A stretch of DNA of 64,000 bases from Candidatus Saccharibacteria bacterium oral taxon 488 (GCA_013100805.1 CP040000.1:434001-498000), one strand, 5' to 3'. Shown: positions 26,468 through 41,064, counted from the first letter of the stretch. The notes: a model not told the origin generated them from the letters alone. Program-made: numbers and translations.

Positions 26468-29400
26468 TTACACAGCCACAACCAACTCCTCCTCCTGATT
26501 GTCAGCGAACTCATCCTCGCTTGGCTCGTCGGTCTCCATCTCTTCGACAGCGCCCGTTCCCACTGGGATCTTGCGGCCGATGATGACGTTTTCCTTGAGA
26601 CCATGCAAGTGGTCAGCGCGGCCAGATACGGCAGCGTTGATCAGCACGCGAGTGGTGTCCTGGAAGGACGCAGCGGATAGCCATGAGTCGCTCCAGATAG
26701 ACACCTTGGTGATACCGAGTAGCAACTGAGTGTAGCTGATGAGGTTTTTGCCCTCAGCGGCTAGTTGCTTGTTGGTGTTCACCACCGCAGCCTTGGAGAC
26801 GATGTCACCCGTCACGAAGTCGCTATCACCCGCATCTTCGATCTGGACGCGGCTGAACATCTGGCGAACGATGATCTCCAGGTGCTTGTCGGCCACGTCT
26901 TGACCCTGAGCAGCGTAAATGCGCAGCACTTCGTTGATGATGTAGCGCTGTGTGGCCTCGACACCCTTCAGGCGCATCAAGTCGTGTAGGTTCAATGAAC
27001 CGGCTGTCAAGCGGTCACCGACCTCAACAACGTCGTTAGCCTTAACGACCAATTGCATGGTACCTGGGATTTCATAGCGAGCTGGCGCGCCAGCTTCAGC
27101 AGCGATCACCAGGGTGTCTTCTGCCGCTTCAACCACACCGTCAAATGGCGCGACCAGCGGGCGAGTATCATCTTCGCCAGTTGCTAGCACGTCGCCAGCC
27201 TTGACGCTTGAACCAGCCTTGACCACGATGGTTCGACCATCCAGCGGCAGGCGCTCAACTTTGCCAGATTCTGGGGTAACTTGAACAATGTACTTTTTGC
27301 CATCTTCCCAAACATCAACCAGGCCAGCAATTTCCGTAACAAATGCCTGACCCTTTGGCGTGCGCGCCTCGAACAATTCTTCAACACGCGGCAGACCCTG
27401 GGTGATGTCGCCACCAGCCACACCAGAGTTGTGGAAGGTACGCAAGGTCAGCTGAGTACCCGGCTCACCGACTGACTGGGCAGCGATAACACCGACTGGC
27501 TGATGATTGCCGACCAATTTGCCAGTTGACATGTCAACGCCGTAGCTGCGCTGTGGAATACCGTTGAGGTTGTTGGTTGACAAGACTGACTGAATCTTGA
27601 CACTTTGGATACTTTCATCGTCATCAATTGAGTCAGCGATTTCCCGAGTGATCAATTCGTCCTTGTTGACGTGACCTGGAATTGTCTCGGCGGCGTAACG
27701 ACCAGCCAAGCGGTTCGAGAAGTCGATCATCGTTTCCTCAGTTTCTGAACGGTAGATTGCGTAACCTTCGTCGTCACCTTCAACGTCCTCAACCGTAAAG
27801 ACGTCCTGCGCCACGTCGACCAAACGACGGGTCAGGTACCCTGAGTCGGCGGTCTTGAGCGCGGTGTCAATCAGACCCTTACGCGCACCACGGGTCGCCA
27901 CGAAGGCCTCAAGGCTGGACAAACCACCGGTGTAGGAACTACGGATTGGCAGCTCGATCTCGCGGTTAGCAGCGTCGACCTGGATACCGATCATGGCGCT
28001 GGCGAGCTTGACGTTCGAGATATCACCACGAGCACCAGAGTTGACCATCATCGAGATACTGGTGTCCATGTGGGCCAGCTGATCCTGGAGGAAGGCCGTA
28101 ATCTTATTATCCACATTTCGCCAGGCATTCACCGTCAAGTTATAGCGCTCGTCCTCGGTGATCAAACCTTGGTCGAATTGCTCAGAAATCAAGGCTGCCT
28201 TGGCGTCACCCTCGGCCACGAACTCAGCGATCTCGTCAAAGTGCACGTAGTCAGTCATACCGGTCGACACGGCCGCAGTCGTGGCGAAGCGGAAGGCTTG
28301 ACCCTTCATGCGATCAGCGATCTTGGCGGTTTCCTCGGCACCGTACTTGTTGAAGATTTGTGCCAATACTTTCTTCAGCTGCTTCTTGGTCTGGACGTTG
28401 TTATCGTACGGGAAGTCCTCTGGCAGAATCTCATTAAAGAAGACCCGGCCCAAGGTTGTCTGGCGCAGCTTGCCCTTGGCATAGATGCGAATTGGTGTTT
28501 GCAATTGAATATCGCCCTTGTCGTACGCCAGTTCCGCCTCGTAGACCGAGCTAAATGCCTTGACATTATCAGTTTGCGCCTGCGGCTTGTCATAGGTCAG
28601 GTAGTAGTTACCGAGCACGATGTCCTGCGAGATATGCAGCACCGGCGCACCGTCGGCAGGCTTCAATAGGTTGTTGGTGGCGCTCATCAACTCGCGCGCC
28701 TCGGCCTGCGCTTCCTTGGAAAGCGGCAGGTGGACAGCCATCTGGTCACCGTCAAAGTCGGCGTTAAAGCCGGCACAGACCAGCGGGTGAAGCTGAATGG
28801 CCTTACCCTCGACGAGAACTGGCTGGAAGGACTGAATTGACAGGCGGTGCAAGCTCGGTGCACGGTTGAGCAGCACGTACTTGCCCTTGATCGCCTCGTC
28901 AAGCGCATCCCACACAACCGCCTCACCCGACTCGATCAGGCGAGTTGCCGAGCGGATGTTGTGGGCAAATTCGCCCTTGATCAGCCAGCTAATAACGAAC
29001 GGCTTGAATAGTTCGAGTGCCATTTGTTTTGGCAGGCCGCACTGATTGATCTTTAGTTTCGGGCCAACGACGATGACCGAGCGACCAGAGTAATCGACGC
29101 GTTTACCGAGCAGGTTCTGGCGGAAGCGGCCTTGCTTGCCTTTCAGCATATCGCTGATTGACTTGAGGCGACGACGGCTGCCAGTCGAGCTGACCGCCCG
29201 ACCACCGCGCGCTGCTGCGTTGTCGATCAAGGCGTCGACGGCTTCCTGCAACATGCGCTTTTCATTGCGCTGAATCACTTCTGGCGCATTGAGTTCGACC
29301 AGCTTCTTCAGGCGATTGTTGCGGTTGATGATGCGGCGATACAGATCGTTCAGGTCAGACGTTGCAAACCGACCACCACTGAGGGCGACCATTGGACGGA

Positions 29401-30316
29401 GGTCCGGTGGGATGACTGGCAGTACGGTCAGGCAGAGGCTAGATGGCTTGATACCGGCAGCCTGCATGCTCTCGAGCATCTTCAGGCGCTTGAGCAGTTT
29501 CTTCTCGCGCTGACCCTTGGCATGTTCGGCTTCCTCGCTCAGCTGGGCGATCAGTTCTGACAGATTGATCTCGTCCAGCAATGCCTTGAGCGCGCTGGCA
29601 CCCATGCCGACCTCAATCAGCTCGTCGTACTCTTCTGGCAAGTTACGATAATCTGTCTCCGAGATCAGCGCACCCTTGACGAGGCCCTCGAGCTGTGACT
29701 TCTTCGTGGTGTACTTGTCGTTAAGCTCGTCAACCTCGCGGCTCTGTTCCTTCGCCAGCTGCTTGATATCAGCACCGTCAGCCTCGGCGAGCTGCTCGTA
29801 GCGCATCTTGATCGCCATCCGACCAGCTTCAGTCTCGGCCTCCAGATCCGCCAGGTATTGGTCGCGGGTGATCTCATCAACCTTGAGAATGACATAGGTC
29901 GCAAAGTAAGCGATCCGCTCGATATTACGCACTGTCATCCCCAGTAGCAAGCTCATAGCGCTCGGTGTGCCGCGCATAAACCAGATGTGCGCCACTGGCG
30001 CGGCCAGCTGAATATGGCCCATGCGCTCGCGGCGGACAATTGATTTGGTGACCAGTTCGCCGTTTTTATCGACGGCGGCCTCGCGTGAACGCACGCCCTT
30101 GAGCTTGGAATCGTGCGGATTGATATCCTTGACCGGGCCAAAGATTCGCTCGCAGAACAAACCATCGCGCTCTGGCTTTTGGGTACGGTAATTGATCGTC
30201 TCTGGTTTGAGAACCTCGCCATGACTCCACTTTAGGATGTCATCAGCGCTGGCCACCGCTAGGCGCACCGCATCAAAATCGCTAATTCCGGTCGCGTTAA
30301 ATGAATATTGCGCCAT
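26468..30316 (-). CDS. rpoC: RNA polymerase subunit beta', zinc-free
   Basis: 1282 aa. The active-site metal motif [12 protein letters not shown] (about residue 523), the bridge/trigger region near GARKG and the C-terminal [17 protein letters not shown] are intact. Both structural zinc sites are lost: after [15 protein letters not shown] (residues 51-64) the normal four-cysteine ribbon is replaced by a Cys-free [20 protein letters not shown], and the second cluster (about residues 905-935) reads [19 protein letters not shown] without cysteines. It is co-transcribed with rpoB (1-nt gap) and followed by a strong terminator. Confidence 0.97.
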   Translation of the reverse strand: MAQYSFNATGISDFDAVRLAVASADDILKWSHGEVLKPETINYRTQKPERDGLFCERIFGPVKDINPHDSKLKGVRSREAAVDKNGELVTKSIVRRERMGHIQLAAPVAHIWFMRGTPSAMSLLLGMTVRNIERIAYFATYVILKVDEITRDQYLADLEAETEAGRMAIKMRYEQLAEADGADIKQLAKEQSREVDELNDKYTTKKSQLEGLVKGALISETDYRNLPEEYDELIEVGMGASALKALLDEINLSELIAQLSEEAEHAKGQREKKLLKRLKMLESMQAAGIKPSSLCLTVLPVIPPDLRPMVALSGGRFATSDLNDLYRRIINRNNRLKKLVELNAPEVIQRNEKRMLQEAVDALIDNAAARGGRAVSSTGSRRRLKSISDMLKGKQGRFRQNLLGKRVDYSGRSVIVVGPKLKINQCGLPKQMALELFKPFVISWLIKGEFAHNIRSATRLIESGEAVVWDALDEAIKGKYVLLNRAPSLHRLSIQSFQPVLVEGKAIQLHPLVCAGFNADFDGDQMAVHLPLSKEAQAEARELMSATNNLLKPADGAPVLHISQDIVLGNYYLTYDKPQAQTDNVKAFSSVYEAELAYDKGDIQLQTPIRIYAKGKLRQTTLGRVFFNEILPEDFPYDNNVQTKKQLKKVLAQIFNKYGAEETAKIADRMKGQAFRFATTAAVSTGMTDYVHFDEIAEFVAEGDAKAALISEQFDQGLITEDERYNLTVNAWRNVDNKITAFLQDQLAHMDTSISMMVNSGARGDISNVKLASAMIGIQVDAANREIELPIRSSYTGGLSSLEAFVATRGARKGLIDTALKTADSGYLTRRLVDVAQDVFTVEDVEGDDEGYAIYRSETEETMIDFSNRLAGRYAAETIPGHVNKDELITREIADSIDDDESIQSVKIQSVLSTNNLNGIPQRSYGVDMSTGKLVGNHQPVGVIAAQSVGEPGTQLTLRTFHNSGVAGGDITQGLPRVEELFEARTPKGQAFVTEIAGLVDVWEDGKKYIVQVTPESGKVERLPLDGRTIVVKAGSSVKAGDVLATGEDDTRPLVAPFDGVVEAAEDTLVIAAEAGAPARYEIPGTMQLVVKANDVVEVGDRLTAGSLNLHDLMRLKGVEATQRYIINEVLRIYAAQGQDVADKHLEIIVRQMFSRVQIEDAGDSDFVTGDIVSKAAVVNTNKQLAAEGKNLISYTQLLLGITKVSIWSDSWLSAASFQDTTRVLINAAVSGRADHLHGLKENVIIGRKIPVGTGAVEEMETDEPSEDEFADNQEEELVVAV

Positions 30317-30317
30317 C

Positions 30318-33671
<3,354 letters not shown>

Positions 33672-33802
33672 AGGCGTTACTCCTCGCATTGATTATAATT
33701 GGTGATCACGGCCGGAAGATCTCTTAGTCTCAGCACGAGCCCGAGGTTTGCCCGCCCATCAAGCTCGCCCCTCGCTAAAACTACACTACTTCACTGTGAC
33801 AC

Positions 33803-33831
33803 ATTATGACGCATGAGGCGATGAATTGCAA
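33803..33831 (-). promoter_or_regulatory. rpoBC promoter
   Basis: Minus strand TTGCAA, a 17-nt spacer and CATAAT, giving a leader of about 125 nt. A second TATAAT lies at 33694-33699, just before the rpoB Shine-Dalgarno, without a good -35. Confidence 0.65.
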
Positions 33832-33859
33832 GAGAAAAATGATGAAAAATTGACCATTG

Positions 33860-34522
33860 TTAAGCTACGGCCAGTTCTAAACGGAGACACACTTCACCCA
33901 GTAATCTAGCTGCACGCTCACCGTCAGTGATCGTCGCTAACCATTCCCAGCTTCCATCAGTTTGAAGCTGCGCCGTGTGTAGTCGATAATTACCAGCGAT
34001 ACCGCCAACCGAGTCATGTTTGACAATACGACTAACTTGGTGATTTTGTGGATTAATATCTTTGACGTGACCCGGTAGCAATAGAGCCTGCTCGTCAATA
34101 TACATACCAAGATATATTAGCTGATTATTTGGCCCAGTCTCATGATTAAGTACTGCACTTACCAGTCCCCGAAACAGATCCCAGCGTTTCATATTTCTAG
34201 CCCCATACCGCTCGAGATATATCAGATTATTATCCTGTACATCCGGAATATCTGAGGCCAAGCCTAAGGTGTCGGTTCGACCTACACTTGCTGCCGCCTT
34301 GATTGACGCATCTGCGAGCGCAACATAGATACCACCCTCGGCAAGATCGGCTTGCCTCCGAAGTACTTCGGGCGTAAACTGTTCAGATTGATACAATCGC
34401 CTTGTCTCGCAAGCGCTGATATCTGGCTTCACATGTACGAGAGACTCAACCCACAAGTGGCGTAGCTCATCACACAATGAATCGGTAATATCACCACCAC
34501 TTAATCGAACTGTCTCGATCAT
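33860..34522 (-). CDS. unknown protein, possibly acetyltransferase-like
   Basis: 220 aa, cytoplasmic. GGIYVALADASIKAAASVGR followed by NLIYLERYGARNMKRWDLF and GLVSAVLNHE loosely recalls the strand-helix order of a GNAT acetyltransferase, but the key pyrophosphate loop is not clear, so I leave it unassigned. A strong Shine-Dalgarno (GGAGAGGAC) precedes the ATG. It lies between rpoB and tmk on the same strand. Confidence 0.6.
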   Translation of the reverse strand: MIETVRLSGGDITDSLCDELRHLWVESLVHVKPDISACETRRLYQSEQFTPEVLRRQADLAEGGIYVALADASIKAAASVGRTDTLGLASDIPDVQDNNLIYLERYGARNMKRWDLFRGLVSAVLNHETGPNNQLIYLGMYIDEQALLLPGHVKDINPQNHQVSRIVKHDSVGGIAGNYRLHTAQLQTDGSWEWLATITDGERAARLLGEVCLRLELAVA

Positions 34523-34547
34523 GTCCTCTCCTGTTTATGAAAATATA

Positions 34548-35195
34548 CTACAAGTATCGAGTAATGCTGTCAAGAATCCGCGCGTGTACTTCCTTCGGCG
34601 TGCCGGTGGCTGACAATAGCGGGATATTTCGCTCGGCGGCGATGGCCTCATAGGCGTGGTTAACTCTGTCCTGAAACGACTGCTCACGCGACTCAAATGT
34701 ATCAGGATGAGTGATGCGCCCGCGCTCCGCGATGCGCTGCTGGCGCTGGGTGTCGCTGAGCGTCAAGACCACCATCGCGTCCGGCTGCAGATATCGCACA
34801 TCGGTAAATAACTTTGTCATCCGCATGATCTCCTCCGTATCCAGCCCATCGCCATAGCCCTGATAAGCCAGTGTCGAGATGTAATTACGCGCGCTGAGGA
34901 CGATCTCGCCGCGCTGCAGAGCTGGCTGAATCTTTTCGCGCCACAACTCCCGCCGCGCCGCTGAGAACAACGCTAGGTTAATTTCACTGGAACGTACTAG
35001 GTCGCCATTCTTAACGATGCGCCTCAGTTCATTGGCTACCGGCGTCGACTTTTCTGGATCGTCGCTGCCTGGCTCTTCGACCACACACACGACGCGGCCG
35101 CGCGCCTGAAAATAATCCGCCAGCATGGCTACTTGGGTTGACTTGCCCGTGCCGTCGTTGCCTTCGATGACGATGTATCGACCGGGACGGTTCAT
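34548..35195 (-). CDS. tmk: thymidylate kinase
   Basis: 215 aa. The P-loop IEGNDGTGKST, the EEPGSDDPEKSTP region (DRX/EPG-type loop) and the LID segment with RGRITHPDTFESREQSF show dTMP kinase (dTMP + ATP to dTDP). It overlaps the dCTP-deaminase-like gene by 4 nt, so the two are coupled. It works with ThyA and DHFR encoded nearby. Confidence 0.92.
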   Translation of the reverse strand: MNRPGRYIVIEGNDGTGKSTQVAMLADYFQARGRVVCVVEEPGSDDPEKSTPVANELRRIVKNGDLVRSSEINLALFSAARRELWREKIQPALQRGEIVLSARNYISTLAYQGYGDGLDTEEIMRMTKLFTDVRYLQPDAMVVLTLSDTQRQQRIAERGRITHPDTFESREQSFQDRVNHAYEAIAAERNIPLLSATGTPKEVHARILDSITRYL

Positions 35196-35911
35196 TTGAT
35201 ACCCTCGCCTAGGCCATTAATAATCGCCGGAGCATGACGCCGATCCTTGAACGCCCGCGGCAGCATCGTTTCTGGCCGCCAACTATGGATAAGCTCAGCG
35301 AGGTCGTCGGTGTGCTGATACTTGCCGCTCATGCCGCCACGCCCGTCAGCATAGCCACCATCAACCGGCCCGGTATGGTGGAAAATTAATTGCCCGATGC
35401 GCTCGCCAACTGGCAGTACCACGCTTTCATGCTTGTTCAAATTGTAAATCTCGAGCGTAATCCGATTGATATAACCCGGGTCGATCCAACCCGCGTCAAA
35501 ACACACCGCCACACCATTACGGCCCCACGAGCTGCGGCTCTTCACCTCAGCCGCGCCGCCATGCGCCCGAATGCCCACGAACTCATGGGTATGCGCCAAA
35601 ATCCGCTCGCCAGGACGCAGTACAATGATCGGATGCTCATCCGGAATATTACGAAACCGCGTAAAGCCGTTATGTTCGCACCACTCGGCATGTGGTATCG
35701 CCATCAGCGGCCCCTTGAAATACCGCGCCACCTCCGCTTCGTCAAATGGATTATAAACGCTTGACTGATCATCAAATTCCTGCTTATAAAAATAATGCCC
35801 CAGCGTAAAATCCAGGCTGGCTTCGGACACATTGTCCGGAGTAAACGGCGTACAGACAATCGTCCCCTCCTCGATCGCCGCCAAAATTTCCCGGTTTGAA
35901 TACACGCTCAT
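35192..35911 (-). CDS. dcd: dCTP deaminase / dUTPase superfamily protein
   Basis: 239 aa, longer than the 190-aa E. coli enzyme. The family motif KSRSSWGRNGVAV, the active-site AGWIDPGYINRITLEIYN with the catalytic Glu, and PVGERIGQLIF are present; a C-terminal extension of about 40 residues follows GMSGKYQ. It converts dCTP to dUTP (or, in bifunctional forms, to dUMP), feeding ThyA. GAGGAGG precedes the ATG. Confidence 0.88.
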   Translation of the reverse strand: MSVYSNREILAAIEEGTIVCTPFTPDNVSEASLDFTLGHYFYKQEFDDQSSVYNPFDEAEVARYFKGPLMAIPHAEWCEHNGFTRFRNIPDEHPIIVLRPGERILAHTHEFVGIRAHGGAAEVKSRSSWGRNGVAVCFDAGWIDPGYINRITLEIYNLNKHESVVLPVGERIGQLIFHHTGPVDGGYADGRGGMSGKYQHTDDLAELIHSWRPETMLPRAFKDRRHAPAIINGLGEGIK

Positions 35912-36024
35912 GCCGCGCCTCCTCTTGTTTATCTTACCTCACTCCCCCGAGTGATTCTATTATGGCAATATTTGCCCGCTCGGGCAAGCTTTTCGTAAAT
36001 TTTACATCATGCTAGACTGGGGTT

Positions 36025-36522
36025 ATGGAGAAAGCCATCATCGTTGCCTATGATACCAACCGTGCTATCGGCCAAGGTGGTGATTTGCCGTGGGGGCGGA
36101 GCTTACCGGCGGATCTGGCGCAGTTCAAGCGGCTAACCAAAGGTAGCGACGTCATTATGGGCCGAAAAACCTTTGAGTCAATTGGCCGTCGTCCGCTGCC
36201 GGAGCGCGAAAACATCGTTATTTCCTCGCGGCCAACGGGCGTCAAAGGCGTCCTCACGGCAGTGAACTTAGAAAGCGCCCTAGTGCTAGCTCGTTACAAA
36301 ACCTTCATCATCGGCGGCGCACAGGTGTATGGCGATGCGCTGAACACACCAGAGATTGACACCATTTACGCCACTGAGGTCGACGCTGCATTCCCAGACG
36401 CCGACACCTTTTTCCCAGAGATTGACATGACCACCTGGCAGGAAGTGAGCCGCGTCCATCATCCCGCGGACACCGAGAACAAGCACGACTTTGATTTTGT
36501 GATATATCGCCGGATAATTTAG
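36025..36522 (+). CDS. folA: dihydrofolate reductase
   Basis: 165 aa. AYDTNRAIGQGGDLPW, the NADPH-binding VIMGRKTFESIG and FIIGGAQVYGDAL are the DHFR signatures. The active-site Asp is replaced or shifted within WGRSLPADLAQFK, as usual for this loop. It starts 6 nt after a TAGACT box with TGC in front (36013-36018) and has no Shine-Dalgarno: leaderless type. It regenerates tetrahydrofolate for the adjacent, convergent thyA. Confidence 0.95.
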   Translation: MEKAIIVAYDTNRAIGQGGDLPWGRSLPADLAQFKRLTKGSDVIMGRKTFESIGRRPLPERENIVISSRPTGVKGVLTAVNLESALVLARYKTFIIGGAQVYGDALNTPEIDTIYATEVDAAFPDADTFFPEIDMTTWQEVSRVHHPADTENKHDFDFVIYRRII

Positions 36523-36547
36523 TACGCTAACAAATTGTCCGAACACA

Positions 36548-37486
36548 CTACACCGCAATCGGCGCCTTGATCGGCGGATGATGCTCGTAATTTTCCAAGC
36601 GAATATCATCGATCGTGAAGTCATCAATATTCTTGATATCCGGATTCAGCCACAGTTTCGGTAGCGGCAGCGGCTGGCGCGATAACTGCTCATCTACCTG
36701 CGCGCGGTGATTGTTATAAATATGCGCACTATTCAGGGTGTGGATGAATTCGCCGGGCTGCTTGTTAGTTACCTGGGCGATCATTGATAGCAGCAGTGTA
36801 TAGCTGGCGATATTAAACGGTACGCCGAGGAACATGTCCGCTGAACGCTGGGTCAGCGCCAAATCCAGTTTATCTTTCTCGCCATTTTCACCTGGCCGAA
36901 CATTGAACTGGAACATAGTGTGGCACGGCGGCAGTCCGCCCGACTGCACGATATCGTCAATTTCCGCTACGTTCCAGGCACTGACGATGTTGCGCCGCGA
37001 CGTCGGATTGTTCTGTATCATGTTGATGGCATTTTGGATTTGGTCAATCGTCCCGCCCTTGCCGTCGGGCCATTTGCGCCACTGCACGCCGTAGACCGGC
37101 CCCAAATTACCCCACTCCTCGGCAAAGGCATGATCGGTCGCAATTTTTTTAATAAACGCTTTCATGCCAGCGCGCCACTCTTCGCCGTTAATCTCTGGAA
37201 TGTCCTGACCGGTTTTTTCCAAATAATTCTTATACGGCCACTCGTCCCAAATATGCACGCCGTTTTGTGCCAAATATTCAATATTACCGGTGCCTTTGAG
37301 AAACCACAGCAGCTCATGCGCCACGCTATTAAAATACAGTTTTTTGGTAGTCATGGCCGGAAACCCGTCCGCCAAATCATACCGCGTTTGTACACCAAAA
37401 ACTTCCGTGGTACCCGTGCCCGTCCGGTCGCCTTTTTTCACGCCGCTGTCACGAACCTGCCGCAGTGTATTCAGATATTGTCTCAT
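36548..37486 (-). CDS. thyA: thymidylate synthase
   Basis: 312 aa from the ATG at 37486, preceded by GAGGAGGGGCT. The catalytic Cys lies in [43 protein letters not shown] and the C-terminal PPIKAPIAV are typical. It has the small-domain insertion seen in Lactobacillus-type ThyA. It makes dTMP from dUMP with methylene-THF. Confidence 0.97.
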   Translation of the reverse strand: MRQYLNTLRQVRDSGVKKGDRTGTGTTEVFGVQTRYDLADGFPAMTTKKLYFNSVAHELLWFLKGTGNIEYLAQNGVHIWDEWPYKNYLEKTGQDIPEINGEEWRAGMKAFIKKIATDHAFAEEWGNLGPVYGVQWRKWPDGKGGTIDQIQNAINMIQNNPTSRRNIVSAWNVAEIDDIVQSGGLPPCHTMFQFNVRPGENGEKDKLDLALTQRSADMFLGVPFNIASYTLLLSMIAQVTNKQPGEFIHTLNSAHIYNNHRAQVDEQLSRQPLPLPKLWLNPDIKNIDDFTIDDIRLENYEHHPPIKAPIAV

Positions 37487-37615
37487 AGCCCCTCCTCGTC
37501 TTTTCTTAATTATGACAATATCCCAGCATAACCACAAGCGAAAATGGCGGTAGTTTTAACAACGGTCGCTGTATTAACTATTCTTTATAAATCACAATGC
37601 GAGACTGCTCGGAGT

Positions 37616-38215
37616 CTAATCTAGCTTGCTCAGCACCTTATCCACCAGTCCGTATTTTACCGCTTCCTGAGGACTCATCCAGTAATCACGCTCCATGTCA
37701 GCCTTGACTTTAGAGAGTTTCTGGCCGGTGTTTTTGGCCATGATTTTCGCCAGCATTTCCTTCACTTCCAGCGTTTCTTTCAGGTCGATCTCCATGTCGG
37801 TTACCTTACCGCGCGTGCCGCTTGACGGCTGATGAATCATCACCTTGGCGTGCGGCAAGCAGAACCGCTTGCCCTTGGCGCCAGAGCTAAGCAGAAACGC
37901 GCCCATGCTGGCCTGCAAGCCAATGCCATAGGTTGCCACGTCCGGCTTGATAAAATTCATGGTATCGTAAATCGCCATGCCATCATAGACGCTGCCGCCC
38001 GGGCTATTGATGTAGAGTGAGATATCCGCCTCTGGATCAACGTATGCCAGATGTAGCAGCTGTGCCACCACGCTGTTGGCGGTGTGCTCGTTAACCTCCT
38101 CGCCCAGGAAAACAATCCGCTCGTTTAAGAGGCGCGAATAGATATCAAACGCCCGCTCGCCGTCGGCTGACTTTTCGATGACGGTGGGGATGAGATACGA
38201 TGTTGTCTTCTTCAT
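37616..38215 (-). CDS. clpP: ATP-dependent Clp protease proteolytic subunit
   Basis: 199 aa. Catalytic Ser in [11 protein letters not shown], His in VMIHQPSSG and Asp in [29 protein letters not shown] is typical. The -10 TATAAT (38224-38229) lies 8 nt before the ATG with no Shine-Dalgarno. It degrades proteins in complex with ClpX/ClpC, which are not in this window. Confidence 0.97.
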   Translation of the reverse strand: MKKTTSYLIPTVIEKSADGERAFDIYSRLLNERIVFLGEEVNEHTANSVVAQLLHLAYVDPEADISLYINSPGGSVYDGMAIYDTMNFIKPDVATYGIGLQASMGAFLLSSGAKGKRFCLPHAKVMIHQPSSGTRGKVTDMEIDLKETLEVKEMLAKIMAKNTGQKLSKVKADMERDYWMSPQEAVKYGLVDKVLSKLD

Positions 38216-38270
38216 ACACAGTTATTATATAAGCTTAGCTCGCCGCTGTAAAGAATAGCCTGTCAGTCCA

Positions 38271-39653
38271 TTATATATTGAGACTTTTTATCAACCGCTC
38301 TTGTCCTACACGTATTAACTCCTGTGCCTCCTCAGTATGGAGCGGTACTAAGCGGACGTAGACCTGGCCCGATTGCTGTCCAGCGGCGACCAATATACCG
38401 AGCTGTTCATCAATATACGCAACGTGTTCAAAGCTATTCTCGCCATATTTAATACTCTCATCCCATATGCTTGGATTTAATATGGCACTATTACGCCCTC
38501 CTGACCATGTCGCAAAGACACCCATCCGGTCAATAGGGTTACTCCAGTGCTTTGCGTGAACTATTGGGCCAATAAAAATTGTATCTGCATCCGGGGCTAT
38601 TTGACGTAGTGCATGACCCTCTGGTATATCCAGAGTAACACCGATCTGGTCATGCCTGTTACAGCCAATGGGAATCACACCTGTACCTTCCGACGGTGTT
38701 GTGATGTGGTGAATTGGCCGTGTTGGATCGAGAAAGGCAATCTCAGTGGCAGAGAATATTGGTCTCGTTGGGTCTCCGGAATTAAATGATTCGCTATTAC
38801 CCATGATGCTATACGTCGAAGCATAAGGATCTGATTCCCCGCTATCATCTTTCTCTAATCCATACCCTGCAGCGATAATGTTCTGAATAGAAGCAACGTG
38901 GGAACTATGGCGCAAATCTTTTACCTCCTTGTCACCATCTTGCCTTACCCATGACTGCAGGGCCCACGCATGGCCAAGACCGCGCTCGACACCCTCTGGC
39001 GCAAGCATATGTCCCAATTCGTGTGCAATCGTACCAATGGACACGCCACCCACGTCACGTACAAATGCAACCGGAGGCCGCCCATCATCATACATCGTTA
39101 GACCGGAGTAGTAGTATTCTTTTGTATCACCAGAATCGACGATAACCAGTACTATCTTACTTCCTGTTTCACGCGCGTGGGCTTGACCAATTAATTTAAG
39201 TATGTTCTTACTATAGGCAGACTGTTCGCCATCCTCAGTTATTCGTGTTGTGTCAGGCAAGTGGCCGTCCCGCGTGAACGTCACATTAAGATCATATAGA
39301 TATTCAGTTGTTAGTGCGATACGCCCAAGGGCGCTTGATACCCCAGAGCTAATTTTTTCAATACCTTGATGAGGCTCTGCGTTTTCTGGCAATAATTGCA
39401 CGACAACAACATTTCGCGATTCCGGCGGCGGAACTTTTCGATCGTTATTGTGCTGTATCGGTATATTTTGACCTTGTTCTGATCCTAGATTTTTTATAGC
39501 CTCACCGATAAGAGTTCCAGCGCCCAAGCATCCAGCACCAAGCGCCATACCTCCCAAAAAACTGCGACGGCTAACCTTCTTGCCGCTCCCGTCTGTCTCT
39601 TGGAGATGCCCAGACTCCAACTCTGGACGCTCAGACTTTGAGGATTCACACAT
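38271..39653 (-). CDS. Tat-signal secreted zincin-like metalloprotease
   Basis: 460 aa. The N-terminus has KKVSRRSFLGGMALGAGCL, a twin-arginine signal (about residues 27-50), so the folded protein is probably exported by Tat. Residues about 214-219 contain the zinc motif TIAHELGHMLAPEG (HExxH) followed by GLGHAW, which may supply the third ligand. The remaining 200 residues are beta-rich with no further motif. The -10 TATAAT (39662-39667) is 8 nt upstream of the ATG. A plausible surface or host-directed protease; substrate unknown, and tat genes are not visible here. Confidence 0.7.
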   Translation of the reverse strand: MCESSKSERPELESGHLQETDGSGKKVSRRSFLGGMALGAGCLGAGTLIGEAIKNLGSEQGQNIPIQHNNDRKVPPPESRNVVVVQLLPENAEPHQGIEKISSGVSSALGRIALTTEYLYDLNVTFTRDGHLPDTTRITEDGEQSAYSKNILKLIGQAHARETGSKIVLVIVDSGDTKEYYYSGLTMYDDGRPPVAFVRDVGGVSIGTIAHELGHMLAPEGVERGLGHAWALQSWVRQDGDKEVKDLRHSSHVASIQNIIAAGYGLEKDDSGESDPYASTYSIMGNSESFNSGDPTRPIFSATEIAFLDPTRPIHHITTPSEGTGVIPIGCNRHDQIGVTLDIPEGHALRQIAPDADTIFIGPIVHAKHWSNPIDRMGVFATWSGGRNSAILNPSIWDESIKYGENSFEHVAYIDEQLGILVAAGQQSGQVYVRLVPLHTEEAQELIRVGQERLIKSLNI

Positions 39654-39695
39654 ATTTTGCCATTATACCAACTAGTTGTAAGTTTGTCAATAAAA

Positions 39696-39722
39696 CAGGG
39701 GCGACCCTTTCGCCATCCCCTG
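39696..39722 (-). terminator. tig terminator
   Basis: CAGGGG...CCCCTG hairpin with an internal GGCGA/TCGCC pairing, followed on the minus strand by TTTTATTG. It lies 30 nt beyond the trigger factor stop. Confidence 0.7.
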
Positions 39723-39751
39723 CTTCAGATTATTTTATTGCTACGCCGTCG

Positions 39752-41038
39752 CTATTTACTATTCAGCTCAACCAGCTTGTCGATCGTCTTGTCGGTGATC
39801 ATCCGATTCGCGATGTCACGGTGGACGTTTGGATCGTCAAATCGCGCGGCCAGCTTGGCATCCTTGCCGTACTGCTGCTTGAAGGTAGAAATTTGCCTAT
39901 CAAGCTCCTCGCGGCTAACCTCTACGCCCAGCTCCTTTGATAGCCCAGCCAGCACCAGGCCAGCCTTGACCCGCTTTTCAGCCGCTGGGCGAGCCTCTTT
40001 TTTCTGCCAATCGGCTTTATCTTTGAAGCCTTGCGTCTTTAGATACGAGTCCATTGTCAGGCCGCGATATGACAAATTCTGCATCAGATCTTGTTCAATT
40101 GACCGCAGCTGATCGTCGATCAACAGCTCTGGCAGCGCCACCTTGGAGCTATCCGCCAATTCCGCCACCAGCTCATCCTTGAGTTTCTCCTTGGCCTCGC
40201 GCTCTTTTTGCGCGGTGATTTCGCGCTTGATGTCGGCCTTGAGTTCTTTGACGTCGGTGAATGGGCCACATTTAGCGGCAAATTCATCATTGAGTTCCGG
40301 TAACTTCAGCTCATTTACTTTGTGCAGCGTCACACTAAACATCACCTTGGCGCCGGCCAGATTTTCAGCATGGTAATCCTTTGGAAATTCGAGGTCAAGA
40401 TCAAATGTCTCGCCGGCCTTGTGGCCAACCACACCCTCTTCAAAGCCGGGGATAAACTGACCGCCACCCAGCTTCAGGGCAAAGTCCTTGGCCGAACCGC
40501 CGTCAAACGCCACGCCGTCTTTCTTGCCGACAAAGTCGATGATCGCCTCATCACCTTCTTGAGCCGCACGCTTGACCTCGGCTTTATCGACAAAATTCTG
40601 CTGCATTCGCTCGATGATTTCGTCGACGTCCTTGGCATCAACCTTGACGGCCTGAGGCTTGGCCTTGAGCTTTTTGTAATCACCTAATTTGACCGGCGGC
40701 ACAACGGTCGCCTCGGCGGTGAACTCGACTTCTTGATTGGGGACAAATTTCTTGACCTCAACGCTCGGCCGCTCTAGCGCCTGCAGCTTCTCGTTCATAA
40801 AGGCCTCGGCGACCGCCTTGGACAGCGCGTTGTCTAGCACCTGCTCCTGGAGCGCCATTGGATTGACGTGCTTGGCAGCCACGCTGACCGGCACCTTACC
40901 CTTACGAAATCCCGGCACCTTGAGGTCGCGCGCCATCTTGGTCAGCGCCACCTGCTCGGCCGCATTTAGCTCGTCCGCCCCGAGCGTAATTGTCAAACAA
41001 ACGTTAGTATCTGATAGTTTCTTTACAGTAGTCTTCAT
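39752..41038 (-). CDS. tig: trigger factor
   Basis: 428 aa. The ribosome-binding domain has the signature KVPGFRKGKVPVSV (about residue 42); the PPIase domain has EGDEAIIDFVGKKDG and GGQFIPGFEEGVVGHKAGE; the C-terminal helical arms follow. It is a ribosome-associated chaperone docking on uL23. TATAAT (41047-41052) is 8 nt before the ATG. Confidence 0.96.
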   Translation of the reverse strand: MKTTVKKLSDTNVCLTITLGADELNAAEQVALTKMARDLKVPGFRKGKVPVSVAAKHVNPMALQEQVLDNALSKAVAEAFMNEKLQALERPSVEVKKFVPNQEVEFTAEATVVPPVKLGDYKKLKAKPQAVKVDAKDVDEIIERMQQNFVDKAEVKRAAQEGDEAIIDFVGKKDGVAFDGGSAKDFALKLGGGQFIPGFEEGVVGHKAGETFDLDLEFPKDYHAENLAGAKVMFSVTLHKVNELKLPELNDEFAAKCGPFTDVKELKADIKREITAQKEREAKEKLKDELVAELADSSKVALPELLIDDQLRSIEQDLMQNLSYRGLTMDSYLKTQGFKDKADWQKKEARPAAEKRVKAGLVLAGLSKELGVEVSREELDRQISTFKQQYGKDAKLAARFDDPNVHRDIANRMITDKTIDKLVELNSK

Positions 41039-41064
41039 AACTACCTATTATAACAGGGGTAGTA

